Assembly: GCF_033568475.1 (NCBI RefSeq) | Contig: NC_133120.1 | Location: 94,320,151-94,384,150 of the forward strand | Reading direction: 5' to 3' | Source of the DNA: Henckelia pumila | Lineage: Eukaryota; Streptophyta; Magnoliopsida; Lamiales; Gesneriaceae | Length of the DNA stretch: 64,000 nucleotides | Shown: positions 49,577-62,858 of the stretch, in pieces | Numbering within the stretch: position 1 is the first letter of the stretch | Layout of the letters: each line of letters opens with the position of its first letter | Position numbers and translations under genes: made by a program | The notes under the pieces: model-generated | Told to the model about the DNA's origin: nothing | The model's input: the letters and a program-made list of their open reading frames with translations, nothing else | The model's database searches: none

Positions 49577-52500
49577 TCAAATTGTGTGACATTTCTGTAT
49601 TTTCTCAGAATCCAAGTTCTTGAGCCTTGCCACTGACTCTATATGACCTCTAAGATTATGCAATTCTCCAGGCCTGCGTTTTTCAATTACAGAAACAAAT
49701 GCAATAAGTCATAGAAATAAGTAGTGATCAATGGAAACACTTCACTTGGTATTTTAGCTGTTTTAGAAACCTGGTGATTTCAGCATGATGACGGGTTTGC
49801 TCGGCGACGCCGATTGGAGAAGGCCCCCTATATTTATCAGAATTTGACCTGAGTAAGCCCTGCAGATTCCTTTGAGAAACCACCCACCTGGCTTCCCTCT
49901 CTTTCTTCCCATAGTCTTTTGACGTAAAAGCCGTCTATTCAGAAAGAACCAAACATGATTGCTTAACCATTCATCAGAAAAAAAAAAGGTTTGAAAATTC
50001 AGCAAACTTCTCACCTTCCTTTCAAAAACTAAGTTCCATGCTTCTCCACTCAAAGCATAGCTAATTGTGAACTTGATGACATCAAGAGGAACGTAGAAGA
50101 CAAGACTATATAACCATATAACACCTGCCCAGCGCCATCCGATGCCTTTAACTGGAGCAAAGCTAATATGTGCATATACTGCAATCAAAGTAGCTACCTG
50201 GAGAACAAATCTTTAATCACTTTGTCTTGGAAAAAAATTCATAATATTTCTCAGTTGCAGACTGGTTGGATCAGGCCGTATCGATATGAATACTATTCAG
50301 CTGAGTTTCGTTTAATTACCAGTTGAGCAACAATAAAAGCACAAATCAATAAGGTTCCAGGCCTCTCGCTGAATGACCAGCTGCGGCGGCTACGGGTAAC
50401 AAATATCAATGCCTGACTAAGAATGCTGACTTGCAGATAAACTGCAGATGACATTTCTTCTGTACTCTGTGACAGAGATTTTGTGTGGAAATGTATCTGC
50501 AGTCAAATGATCAAATATAAAGAGAAGAATCATGAGCAACATAAAAAGTTTGCAACAGAGTGGAAATTATGAAACTAAATTGATGGGAACTATCACCTCG
50601 AAAAAATTGGTGCTAAATGCTAACCAGTAAAATAAGACGGTAACTAATGCAAGATAGGTGCCCATAACAATCCCAGTGGCAAATATTGTGTAGAGCTTCC
50701 AACTATCTGGCCTAGGAGATGGCTTTACTCTATCTTTCGAAATAGTAATTATGGTGCCTACATAATATGCAGAAATGACTCACAGTAGGTTATGGGAAAA
50801 AAGTTTACAATCAATCAAGAGGAGGGGAAAAATCTTATCATCCAGCATACCATCATTCAGTATTGCTATTATCAGAACCATGAAAGGAGGGAAGTCATAT
50901 TGCCATATCAGTGCTAGTAGTGTAAATCCAAACTGCAAAAATTGTAAAAAAATACAGTTCTGGACAAAAATGCTCGGAAAAGTTCAAGAAAGCTTGGTGC
51001 TCACCACGATCCTAATAGTTATGGAGACAGCATATATCTGCATACACATGATAAAGTTTGGTTATGAAAGCATTTCCTCCTATGTATAACCACAAAATTT
51101 GATATTTATAATGTAATCATTTTGTTGTTAATCTTAAAGAATGTGAACTTAACTGTATAGTTTTTCATCCTTTGGAATATAGCTCTGCTAGTTAAAACAG
51201 CGCTGATAATAACACTTAAGCCTGGCTCTGTCAAAACCATATCAGCAGCACTCCGAGCGGCATCTGTAGCAGCAGATACTGCTATTCCTATATCGGCCTT
51301 CTTTAGAGCCGGTGCATCATTTACACCATCTCCAGTCATTCCACATACATGCTTCTTTTGCTGTAGGATTTTTACTATTTCATACTTGTGTTCTGAGAGT
51401 TACAGAGCAGGACGATTTGGTAAGCATAAAAAAACATTGAAGAGATACAATAGACTGACAAACATATAAAAATATTCAATGAAACCCAAAAAACTTAGTT
51501 TTATTTATATGATTTCTAAATAAAACTGTAGCCAGAACATCTAATTACCAGGAAAGACACCAGCAAATCCATCTGCTTTTTCAATAAGCTCATCCACTGG
51601 AAGAGCTTCATGTTCATCTTTGTCATGGCCTAACAATGATGTAGAAGGGTACATATTTGTTCCCATGCCAAGTCGCCGACCTGTCTCTTTTGCTATTGCT
51701 AATTGATCGCCTGTTAAGAGTAGAAATTTCTTCGTAATCTCTAAAACACATCTGAAACACCTTTTAATGAACATGTGTATTTTCTAATTCAAACTTTTCC
51801 GGAAGTAAACTTGACTCGATATACACTGTTATGTTTATTTCTATGACCTGAAAATTGGCGTCAAATGAATTTTATCTGGAGCATTTGGTGATAAATCAAA
51901 CCAACAAGTGGCACCAGTTTGGAATGGACCTGTGAATTATGATTCATCGTAGCAGATTACTAACTTATATGAGGTCACCTGCCTGTTATCATTTTGACAG
52001 AGACTCCCAGATTAAGTGCTCGGCGAATGGTTTCAGCACTGTCATGTCTTGGTGGATCGAATAAGGGTAATAATCCACAAAATCTCCAGGCCCCACCCGA
52101 GCTCTCCTTTGATTTTTCTGGAACTTCCTGAAAATAATTTTTTAAAGTTCATTGAATCTGTATGGCCAGATATATGCATAAGTTTAATTCATATTGTCAT
52201 TTTGTTGAAACGCTCCCTTTACTGCAAGTATGCTATTTGGCTTTGCAATTTACTCATCAGGCAGAATCGCAGAGACAGTGCTTACCTGAAAGGCAACGGC
52301 AAGAGAACGTAAACCCCATTCAGCAAACTTGTCAACAAGTGTGTGCACCTTTTCAGCAATGTATTTTTTGTCTTTGCATAAATTCAGGATCTGGTTGAAA
52401 ATTTTAAGTGGCATTAGTTTACCATTGTATGATAAAACTCTATTATTTTACCATTGTATGATAAAACTCTATTATTTTACCATTGTATGATAAAACTCTA

Positions 52501-54907
52501 TTATATGGACAATAAAGGTTATTAAAGGCGATGTACCTGCTCAGGAGCTCCTTTGCTGGCACGATACCACTTGCCATCAGAGTCAATATACGTAATTGCG
52601 GTACGTTTGTCCACAGGATTGAATGGAAGGAAATGCACTTCTGTGATATTCGAACGTGCCTGCAGATGATAAAATGTTGATCTATATATCTCGCTGTATT
52701 TTTTCCCATTTTCACGAAGATATAATCGAATAATCACTTATAGACTACCTCTTTTGGATCACCAAGCATGTTAATAATTGCAGTGTCGATAGCATCTTGA
52801 TTCTCCAGTCGTGATGCTCTTGCAGCTAGTAAAACAATAGAGTCCTTGTCCATGTATCTGTCAAATACCTGTTCAATGGTTTTCATATGTACCAAAGAAA
52901 CATATTCTTTACACCAAACCATCTAAAAACTCATTCTTGATCTAAGATCTAAGTGGCTGTAAAAGACAAAGAAATTTTTACATTGATTTCGAATTAATCT
53001 GTTCCAGGGACCATAAGGCCACAAAATAAAGTTACTTCCCCATTATAATTAATATACCTCAATAAGGTTCGAGTCAATCGTAAGACAATTTAGTGTAAGG
53101 GTTCCAGTTTTATCACTGCATAGAACATCCATTCCAGCCATCTCTTCAATAGCTGTTATCCTCTTTGTAATTGCACCCTGGTGTGAAAAAAAGAAAAAAG
53201 AAGAAAGAAACAAGAACTTTAACTCCTGATTTCCTATAGTGCTGATGTTCGGCTATAATGCATTATTTTCTGCGTGGTTCATAGGTACGGTCTTTCTTGT
53301 AATTGATTGAAGCATTCACCTGCTGGGAGAGGCGATGTGAGCCAATAGCAAGTGTGACAGATAATACTGTAGGCATAGCAATGGGAATTCCTCCAATTAA
53401 GAGCACCAGTAAGTTGTTGACTGCAGTCCTATACGAACGTTTCTGAACAAAGATCATTACAATGCTTTCAAATATCATTCCAACTGCTATAGAGCAAATG
53501 CAAAAGTTTCCAATTGACTTCAAGACCTGCAATAATGGCTGCGGGTCACAACTCTTATTCCGGCTATAGTAAATTTCAAATATCAAAGTAGTTGATTGCT
53601 GAGAATTTAATCTGTAACCTTCTGGAGATGGCCTGTAACTTCAGTAGATTCTACTAGTTGTGCAGCTTTTCCAAAGAAAGTGTGAACACCAGTAGCTATT
53701 ACCACAGCTTCGATTTCACCAAGTTTGCAAGTTGAACCAGAAAAGACTAAGTCGCCAGTCTTCTTGGTGACAGGTAGAGATTCTCCGGTAAGAGCTGACT
53801 GTGCAAAGCATTTCAAGTAGATTCTGATACTAGATTTTTTCATTTTGTCAATCAAATTATAAGTTCTTTTGCTAAAAAGAAGAAACATTTGCCTGATCAA
53901 TTTTTAAGGGGTCTCCCTCAAGCAGGCGCGCATCTGCTGGGGTTATATCCCCTAGCTTTATGCTGATTATGTCACCTGGTACTAGAATAGATGCATCTTG
54001 TTCTTGCCACTTCCCATCTCTTAGGACCTGCTCGACCGAAAGAATGATAATTGAATGTCATTCAACGTATAGGTTACTTTCGAAAATGAAAAATGCTGTA
54101 AATTCAATACTACAAAAATGTAAAACCTTTGTCATTGGAGCTAAGCGTGCCATAAGCGCTGCTGCCGCATTCCCTGCATTGTTTTCCTCGATAAAACTAA
54201 TAGTCGAATTTATCAGTAACAAGCAAACTATACCCGCGAAATCCTCCCAGTCTGGTCCCTGACTCTGAAACATCATTGAGGAAATAATATCAATGTGGAG
54301 AAGATCTGATTTGTGAAATGAAAACAAATCCAGCAGAAAAAGGACAGGATTTTTGTGTAAAAAGATGAAAAACAAAACGACAAAAGACGGTTCGTTTTAG
54401 CTTACTCCGCCATTAGCTAGAGCTATTGCCATGACCGCCGCAGCTTCCATCACCCACGACAAAGGATTCCACATGAAACTAAGAAACTTCAAAAACTTGT
54501 TTTCCTGCAAAGGAAGCATCAAATTTTCATTTAGGTGAATACTATCACAGTAGCATGCATTTAAGTCCAAACTCGAGTAATGATCAAAGAAACAAGTTTC
54601 AACTAGAAGCACACCGGTTTCTCTTCCAGAAGATTCAACCCAAACATCAGGAGTCGCGCCTCTGCATCCTCGGTTGATAGTCCTGATTCAGATGTTTCCA
54701 AATGTTCGAAAACCTCTTCCAGCGGCAATCTTTCCTGTTGAAACCATAACTTTACACTGCTTAGTTTCTTGTTTCTCAGCCAGGGGATCGAATTCCAACG
54801 TGATAAATAAACTAGCTAAGCATGAATATTCTGTATCGTACCAGATCAATACGTCGTCCACTGAAAGAATGCGGACTCAACAACGGTTCGTTTAAATCTG
54901 CATCCAT
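49577..54907 (-). CDS. AHA10: P3A proton-pumping ATPase, AHA10/PH5 type
   Basis: Twenty-one exons in transcript order: 54907-54842, 54734-54615, 54504-54406, 54264-54127, 54027-53893, 53798-53619, 53526-53320, 53177-53058, 52868-52749, 52659-52537, 52390-52286, 52127-51983, 51710-51549, 51392-51154, 51037-51005, 50932-50851, 50757-50597, 50496-50320, 50197-50015, 49934-49771, 49673-49577. They sum to 2856 nt (951 residues; AHA10 has 947) with every phase matching. Visible are the actuator motif LTGES, the phosphorylated Asp337 in [22 protein letters not shown], and the membrane Asp in AILNDGT that carries the proton. The C-terminus ends QKCHTI, keeping the penultimate Thr that is phosphorylated for 14-3-3 binding. 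The sequence is closer to AHA10 (ending HTV, with [11 protein letters not shown]) than to AHA1/2. AHA10 and petunia PH5 acidify the vacuole for pigment or proanthocyanidin storage; the same role here is an inference. Confidence 0.93.
52418..52504. repeat. Three perfect 29-bp tandem copies in an ATPase intron
   Basis: The unit starting TTTACCATTGTATGATAAAA occurs three times without a difference, inside the intron between the exons 52659-52537 and 52390-52286. It is probably variable between individuals. Confidence 0.92.
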
Positions 54908-56742
54908 GTTCAAGCTTCAAACCTCAAAATATTGTTAGAATTTTTCAAAATATAAGCATAATTTACTGGCTCCACATTGATTAGAGAAGTTATATATATA
55001 TATATATTGGTTTCGAATTGAAATCTGGAACCAATGCTTCAAGTAATAATTCTGAGAGTTGACGATTGGGTGAAAATGCAACACATTTAAGTGTTCTTCC
55101 ATTGAATTCTTGATGGAGGTTGGTTAAATTAACCATTTTTAGCGCGTATTTCTAACCTAACGGTCCGCTATTCAAAACACCCGCCACACACATATTGTGA
55201 CTCACTAGCCCATGATAAATTTGTCAAAGCCCAATCTAATTGGTTGGGCTTGGAACCAGAGGCCCACTAAGATTTTTTATATAATTAATTTTATTATATT
55301 AAATACATAATTTTCACCTATTGATACAACCATGTTAATCAAATTGTTAAATTTTATTACTGTTGTATCCAAATCATCTATAAAATAAAATTTTAATACA
55401 AGAAAATTCATCGTATCAAACCTAGCCTTTTTTTATTTTATTTTTAATCAACTGATTGTAATACAAGAAAAATAGAAAATTAGTTGTTCTTAAATTAAAA
55501 TTTCTAAGAGTATTTATTATTAATATTTTTTAAATTTTCAATTTGAGTCAAAATATAATAATGTTATCATCTTTTCATGAATATATTTAGATATCCCGAC
55601 CTAGCTTGATGTACACCAATTTAATCATTAATATTTGCAAAAATACTCGTCCAAGTAAGAAGAAGGTGGGATTTGTATATGTTGTAGTACTTAATTTAAT
55701 TTATTGATTTTTCATATTATATATTCAGTCTATTAGTTGAATGTGCTATACATTTTCATGCAGATGTTCTTTTATATTTCAAGTTGATTTAATATAGTAA
55801 AAATCGTACCAATCGGCACCGACTTCCTTGCTAATTATATTTCACCTACACTCACACATTGCTTCAAGCATATATACATGCATGCATGTTCTCATAATCT
55901 TCTATATCAAATTCATTTTTTTTTTTACGAACAAATCGATGAACATGTATTTTAATTTCTTGGCTGCATGCTTCACTCCATCTTATCATGTTACTAGATC
56001 GATCCTTCGATGCGATAATTTGAAATAGACTTCGTACTCCATACTCATAATATTCATTTGTTATGTTTATTTTTAATTTTTTTTCAAAAAACACTAGTAT
56101 ATACAATTTCTTTGATTTACTTCATATATATATTAATAACTGAATTAATAAATAGATATATAATTATCTAAGTAGACACACATGAAGTAAAATAGTATTT
56201 TTTTACTTCCGATTAAAACCGAAGTCGTATCTAGTAAAAAAAACGAAGTTTTTATCTGGCCCAAATATAAAGAGGCACACCGCACAACAGGTTTGAAATT
56301 GGACGACTAATGTCAAAGTAAAAAAAAAAAAAATGGTTTTTTTTAATCCATCTGTTTCGTAAAACAATGAAATAATTGATCGACTTTATAAGTTACAAAA
56401 TAATTGCTGAAGTAATACATAAATACGACTCCATTGTACATTTATGCATTGTGGTGAATTAAAAGTTTTTTTTTTCCTTTCCCAATTTCGCCACAATTTT
56501 CGTAATAGATAATAGTTTAGAGTAGCACTATTTTAGTTTAAAGTCCATTAGATTCATAAAAATTATTAATCCAAAATATGGTCTACAATTGTCAAATGAT
56601 CCAAAATATATATGAATTAATATATTACAAGTCCAACTCATTCATCCAAAATCATTCATAAACATATTTCGACCACTTAAAACTTCAAATAATGACTCAA
56701 AAATGTTATCCATAATATCCAAAAGTACAACCCAAAATATAT
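54908..56742. other. Spacer upstream of the ATPase gene
   Basis: Holds the leader and promoter of the ATPase gene, with a TA-rich tract near 54990-55008, and AT-rich DNA beyond. No gene recognised. Confidence 0.5.
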
Positions 56743-56751
56743 TTCATAAAG

Positions 56752-58051
56752 GGAGAATTACAATTTTGATCCTATAATTTGCACATTTTTTATTTTTAGT
56801 CATGTTAAAAATAATTTTGTAATTTTAGTCCTGTAAGTTGCATTTTTTTTTAATTTTTGGTCCTATTAACATTAATTCGCATTTTTAGTCATGTAATTTT
56901 CATTAATTTTTCACTTTAAGTCCTATTAACATTGAATTTATAATTTTAGTCATGTAACTTGCATTTTTTTTATTTTAGTCCTTTTTGCATTGAATTTCCA
57001 CTTTTTTGTCTTGTAACTTCTATATATTTTTTCTTAGTCATATTATCGATGAATTTATATTTTTAATTCCATAAATTTCATACATTTTTTATATTTTTAT
57101 TTATAATATATTATGATTTACATATTTTAAAGCTTTTAACATTTAAATGAATTAAATAACAAAAATTCAACTAAAATTATTCAAAACAATTTTACACTAA
57201 ATATCATCTTATAAAATACATAATATAAATTAAACTATTAATATAATGTGAATCATGTTTTTTTGGGTTTAGTTTTGATATATAATATGTAATCGAAATT
57301 TTTTAATTTAAATTTTATATCCGACCAAAATTCGATTTTCGTTTTGTATTTTGTTTCTTGAGTTTGGATTTATGGTCTTTTTTACAAATTACATGGTATA
57401 AAAATAAAAATTCTCCTTTAATATGACTAAAAATAAAAATTAAGTGTTAACAAGACCATTGAATTCCCCTTTAATATGATTAAAAATAAAATAAAATTAT
57501 ATGGTTCGATTTCATATTATATACATAAAAACTAAACCAAAAAAATGATTCATATTAAATTAATATTTTTATTTTTATTTTGTATTTTATAAGATGATAT
57601 TTAGTTTTAAAAAATTTCGAATAATTTTTAGTTCAATTTTTTTTATTCATTTAAATTTTAAAAGTTTTAAAATATATAAATCATAATATATTATGAATAA
57701 AAATATAAACAAATATGAAATTTATTGAATTAAAAATATAAATTCATTGATAATATAACTAAAAATAAAAATATATGGAAGTTACAAGATTAAAAAAAAT
57801 GAAAATTATATGTAAACTGGACTAAAAATAAAAAAGAATGCAAGTTACAGGACTAAAATTGTAAATTCGGTGTTAAAAAGACTTAAAATAAAAATTCATG
57901 AAAGTTACAGGACTAAAAATGCGAATTCAATGTTAATAGGACCAAAAATGAAAAACTAATGCAAGTTACAGGACTAAAATTGCAAATTTACTTTTAACAG
58001 AACTAAAAATGAAAAATGTGCAAATTAAAGGACCAAAGGTGTACTTTTCCC
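56752..58051. mobile_element. Giant foldback element (1.3 kb) with iterated units
   Basis: Nearly the whole element is one inverted repeat: arms of about 600 bp meet near 57400-57480. The outer part of each arm is built from about five units of the form TTTTAGTCCTGTAACTTGCA (left) or the complement (right). The ends are GGGAGAATTA and TACTTTTCCC. The flanks carry TTTCATAAA (56743-56751) and TTTCATTAA (58052-58060), a 9-bp duplication with one mismatch, as in Mutator-type elements. No coding content. Confidence 0.8.
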
Positions 58052-58060
58052 TTTCATTAA

Positions 58061-58925
58061 AATATATAGTACATGTCCAAACGTGGATTGATTTGTGTTA
58101 TCCCATCAATTTACACTTTAATACTAAGCATGAAATTAAATGCAATGCTTTATCACATAATAATAAAATAACAGAAAACATGTAATGAGAGACCAGATTT
58201 TAAAACGAGAAAAACTTTCTCCAAGATATATAGAGAAAGTTACAGGAGCCAGCAGGTGACAAATTGACAATATATATAGGGAAAATAGAATTTTTTTTAA
58301 TCTTTTATAATATTTTCAAATTTTAATTTTTGTCTTATATTTTTCTGAAAAAATTTATTCATTTTTCAACTCGACTTTGACGTGACAATATCATCCATAT
58401 GGAGCCATTAGCCAACATGGTGCTAATATGCATGCATGCGCTTTCTCATGACAACACTTATAATAAACAATAACAAATTACAAAACATTTAAAATACAAA
58501 ACTAAGACCAAAATTACATATAGCTAGGCAATTTTTGTTGAACCAAAAATATATTTTCCCCCTATATAATGCAAATGTATTATGTACGTACGTTATAACC
58601 ATAGTTAAGATCGTGAAGTTATAATATATATATATATATATATATAATTAATTTTTGAGCCAAAGATTATTTATGCAGCTCAAACTTCCAACTGTTCAAA
58701 TCCTACGTTAAACGTTATACTTCAATTATTAATTTATGTATATGTATTATGTATATATATGCGTGAACAACAAATGTAATGATGTGATGATATATACAAG
58801 TATATTCGAAAGGAGTGAAGAGAACAGGTGAATCTATCGGGATATCGATTGTCCGTAGACCGAATCACCCTAGGATTACTGCAAAATATAATCTCCAAAG
58901 ATTACCAAATCTCAGCATCACATGT

Positions 58926-59011
<86 letters not shown>

Positions 59012-59948
59012 TATTATCAAGATTTAATTTCTATATCGTGATCATTTCAATAAATTTTTAATTATAGTTCCAGGAACATGACATCTGTACGTGTACAAAC
59101 ATTATTATTGAGCCCCTATTTTAATTTAATATTTTTATTCTTTTGAGATTGTGAGTGACATATAAATTATACAGATCGATGTTTTAGAATAATTAATTAA
59201 AATTAAATGTTTGTTTTTCTGGTTGTCCAACGAATTTTGAGTTGGGCTGTCTCGTGAAATAGTTGCAGGCTGATATCAACAACTAATATTAATTATTTCA
59301 CCTACGTTGTTATATATAGCAATTGAAAATTGATCAGTTTCATGTTAGATTAATAAAATCTAGAGACAAAAATATAATCACTATACTAGAAACGAAAATT
59401 AATTCAGTTATTGGCTTAATTGGAAAGTTGAATTATGCCAAAGTACTCGACGTTCCTTATATATTCTTTACATTTCAGAATTCAGACAATATTTTTTTTA
59501 TACTTTATCCGTTCGGGATATAAATGTCACAATTTTTTTTTTCATACCTACCACATATATAATCTATTATTTATATTTAGTATTATTTCTGTGTTTTTTT
59601 TTTACCAATTTACACTTATTTATTAAATACATCAGTTACTTCTAATAAATTTTTTATATAATATTTGGTCATGTTTGCAACATCTAAAATATTGCAAATA
59701 CTACCTTAGAACACTCATTAAATACGAAGAAATGGTATATGGGAATAATGGGATGGATGGAGCAATATTCTCTGGATAATTTCATTTGAACTCATGATCG
59801 AGGAAAAATAAATTTAAGTTTAAATAAACTAATTGCCATGTGCGTGTATTGCACGCATATAAATTATTATTATTATTTTAAAAAAGTACTTAAACCAGCT
59901 GGCAAGGGCCGGACACACTCTTCCCAACATATATATCTCAAATAATAA
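58061..59948. other. AT-rich spacer with microsatellites
   Basis: No gene recognised. A short TA run lies at 58623-58647 and a long one at 58929-59009. Confidence 0.55.
58929..59009. repeat. (TA)n microsatellite, about 80 bp
   Basis: An uninterrupted alternating TA run; the Tyr-Ile frames across it are artefacts. Confidence 0.95.
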
Positions 59949-59949
59949 G

Positions 59950-60173
59950 TAGGGCTGGTATATGGTACCGAAATACCGAAATTTTGGCATATCGTATCGA
60001 AATTTTTTCGATATACATAAATTTTTTTCGGTATACCGAATTTTTTTTCGATATCTATAAAGTATCAATATTGATTTTTTTCGTACCAAAGTTTCGAAAT
60101 TTTACTATCGGTATCGGTATGAATTTTTTTCATACCAATATTTATAGTAAGGTATACCGAAAAACCACCCCTA
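59950..60173. mobile_element. MITE with TAGGGCTGG...CCACCCCTA ends (hAT-like)
   Basis: About 224 bp. The ends TAGGGCTGG and CCACCCCTA are of the type seen in hAT elements. The body is a set of imperfect inverted repeats of GGTATACCGAAA and TTTCGATA words. The target duplication is not clean. Confidence 0.6.
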
Positions 60174-61050
60174 AATTAATAAGCAACTCATAAATGAATT
60201 TTCTTGATTAAGCAAACTTAATCCCCTAATTTTATAATCCCAAATATCCCTCACTCCAATACAATTGATTACTTATTAATCCAACTATCTCTTCAATCCC
60301 AATTCACCTCATTACATTTTTTTACACAAACCCCACGTTCATCTCCCCCATCCCCTCACCACCCCAACTTCCAAATATTTATGAGTAGCTAGCTAGGTCT
60401 AGTTATTGTAAAACGTGCGATCTTACATATTTATATGCATGATACTTGTCGATCTGATTCATATTTATTGTCCAAAATGATATTTTTAAAATAACTATAA
60501 TATTCTTCATGAATCGGACCCTGATGAACATTTAAAAAAGTTGTTCCGTGAGACGATCTCATAATATTTTTTTTAATATTAATTTATACACTCTCCCCAT
60601 TTCATATGGTTAATTAAGCTTATTTATGTTTCACATTGGTTAAGCAAATTATTATATAAAAACCTGTTTCACTGATAAAATTCTGATTTTATTCTTATTT
60701 AATGACTGTTTTAATATAAAAATTTGTTGAAAAAATAACTAATATTTTATTCTTATTTAATGACTTTTTTAATATAAATTTTTTTGAAAATAACTAATAT
60801 ATTTATGAATAACTTAGACATTTGATAAAATAATAAAGAAAATAATATGAAATATATATCATATATTAGGGATAAATAAAAATTTAAAAATAATATTTAT
60901 ATTTGAGACGAGGAGTGAGTAAGAAAAAAAGCAAAAAAGAAAAAAAGAAAAAATAATCCAGTACGATCTCCCAATTCCCATGCATTAATATCCCTCAGTT
61001 TTCGAACCTGACCAAGTTCACTCCCCCCATTTTCCAAACTCGGTCAACTC
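60174..61050. other. Spacer and promoter region of the RTFL gene
   Basis: AT-rich spacer with no recognised gene. The last few hundred bases should include the promoter of the RTFL gene. Confidence 0.5.
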
Positions 61051-61056
61051 AACTTA

Positions 61057-61066
61057 CTATAAAAAA
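61057..61066 (+). promoter_or_regulatory. TATA box of the RTFL gene
   Basis: CTATAAAAAA lies about 170 bp upstream of the ATG, placing transcription start near 61090. Confidence 0.6.
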
Positions 61067-61231
61067 GATTCGATCCCACAAGTATTATATCTCCAAGGCT
61101 AGCGCTCCAGCTCCATTCATTTGAGAGCTTTTCTTTCTTTTTTTTCCCAGAGATTTCTTTCTTGGGTTCAAGATTTCTTTAGTTTTTTCACATTCAAATA
61201 TCGATTCCATCCAAAAAGCTCAACCAAGAAA

Positions 61232-61420
61232 ATGGCCGAGTTGAAACAACAGTACAAGATCAATAGAGGAGGAGTTTACGCTGCTGCATCATCAAAGAAA
61301 AATGCTGGAGGCTTCACCAGGAAATGCGCTTCTTTGGTCAAAGAACAGCGAGCTCGGATCTACATTCTCCGTCGATGCGCCACCATGCTGCTCTGTTGGT
61401 ACATTCAAGGAGATGAATGA
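61232..61420 (+). CDS. ROTUNDIFOLIA-like / DEVIL (RTFL/DVL) small peptide
   Basis: A single-exon 62-residue protein. The start is the only ATG in the open frame (context GAAAATGGCC); the frame upstream is open but has no ATG. The C-terminal half is the RTF domain: RKCASLVKEQRARIYILRR followed by CATMLLCW, ending YIQGDE. The conserved Cys, the KEQRAR core and the RRC..ML.CW segment are all present. RTFL/DVL peptides are plant-specific, associate with the plasma membrane, and limit cell proliferation along organ axes when overexpressed. The N-terminus (MAELKQQYKINRGG) is basic and variable as usual. Which of the many paralogues this matches is not determined. Confidence 0.93.
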   Translation: MAELKQQYKINRGGVYAAASSKKNAGGFTRKCASLVKEQRARIYILRRCATMLLCWYIQGDE

Positions 61421-62858
61421 TTAAGCCAAAAACCCTCCTTTTATTTTCCACCAAATTATTAAACTATATACACACATATATATTATAACCTATCTACCTA
61501 TCTATCTATCAAAAAACTATATATATATATATAACCCTATAATTTTCATCTCCGATCCATTCCCCGTTCTTATAATATATAGCCATTTCAGAAGTCGAGC
61601 TTTTTCTTCAAAATGCAAAAGGGTGTCACGATGGAGATTCTATCAATCTCACCTTTTGTTTGGCTTCTTGTTTCGATTAGTCCGATTAGAGGGTCCGGAT
61701 TCTTTTTTCCCACAATGGCTTCTTTTGTGCATACTAATCTCCAATGATTAGATATTAGCTTATCTTTCCTCGAAATGCTTCTTTTTTTAACCTAGTACTT
61801 GATCAGCTAGGTTGTTTTTTTTGGCTGAGGAAAGATTTGAAATATGTATGGAGATTATTATGCTGGTTGAAGCTTTTTAAAAGGAATCGGTCTTCTCAAC
61901 ATCGGAGCTAATGATACAGAAATATCGACCGGGGATTTCGAATCATGAAAATCGAGCTGGAAAATTTTTCAAGTGGTGAATGAGCAGCATGGCAAGCAGA
62001 TGAGGAGTCATGACATGAATATGATGATCAGAGAATGTTACTTTAATATGGAACTGTGTTTAATTAGTCTCCCCTCCTTTGTTTTGAATAATGCTTTCCA
62101 AAGTAAGTTCAGATGCATAATATTGTATTGTTGTTTGTTATGAAATAAATTGGAGGGGTTTAGTTTTGTTCCTCGTTGCATGTTGTACTACAGTCAATAA
62201 ATAAAAGTTGTATGTATTTGTATTGTTCACTATTGTTTTCTTGCAATATTCTACTTCTTGCTTCATGAATTCAAGATGCTGAATTTTACTTGCTCTGTGT
62301 GTGTGTCAGCATTCTCAATTTAAGACCAAAAATAAAATGAACTAATATTGTTCTATTTGTGCAAGTCGATCTGTGTCTGATGAGGAGGAATATAAACAAT
62401 TAGAAACAAATGGATTAAGTGGAAATCGGATGGAATAGAATCTTATGTTTGTCCCCTATTCAGCTAACCAGGTTTGTCACCGAAATATTATTGCATACAG
62501 ACATCCTCAACAATAATATATATTCTAAAAGTCATCATCACCCAACAACAATAACTAACAGTACTCCTAATCCAACTACCTAATTTGCAGTTCAACAAAC
62601 AACGTGGTATCAGGATTTTATTCCGAAAAGTCGTAGTTCGCAGTTCTAGTACTCTTTAAAATGCCCCAATGCTACATTACAACACAAGTACTTGTCAAGT
62701 CAAGGAAAATTTGTGATCTGATGCTTGTTCTTGAAAATTTAGAGAATATCTGCCTACAGATGACTTGAATTCTGCATATTTTGTCAACTTTTCATTCATA
62801 CAACAATTGTATATGTGTTGGATGTGTGTTATAAACAAAGCAAGTGTCGCGTCTCTAG
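61421..62858. other. 3' regions between two convergent genes
   Basis: The first several hundred bases are likely the RTFL 3' untranslated region, which may be long. The rest belongs to the 3' side of the metallophosphoesterase gene. No further gene recognised. Confidence 0.5.

Noticed and set aside
58815-59061. Proteins with long Tyr-Ile repeats
   Set aside because: They are translations of a (TA)n microsatellite.
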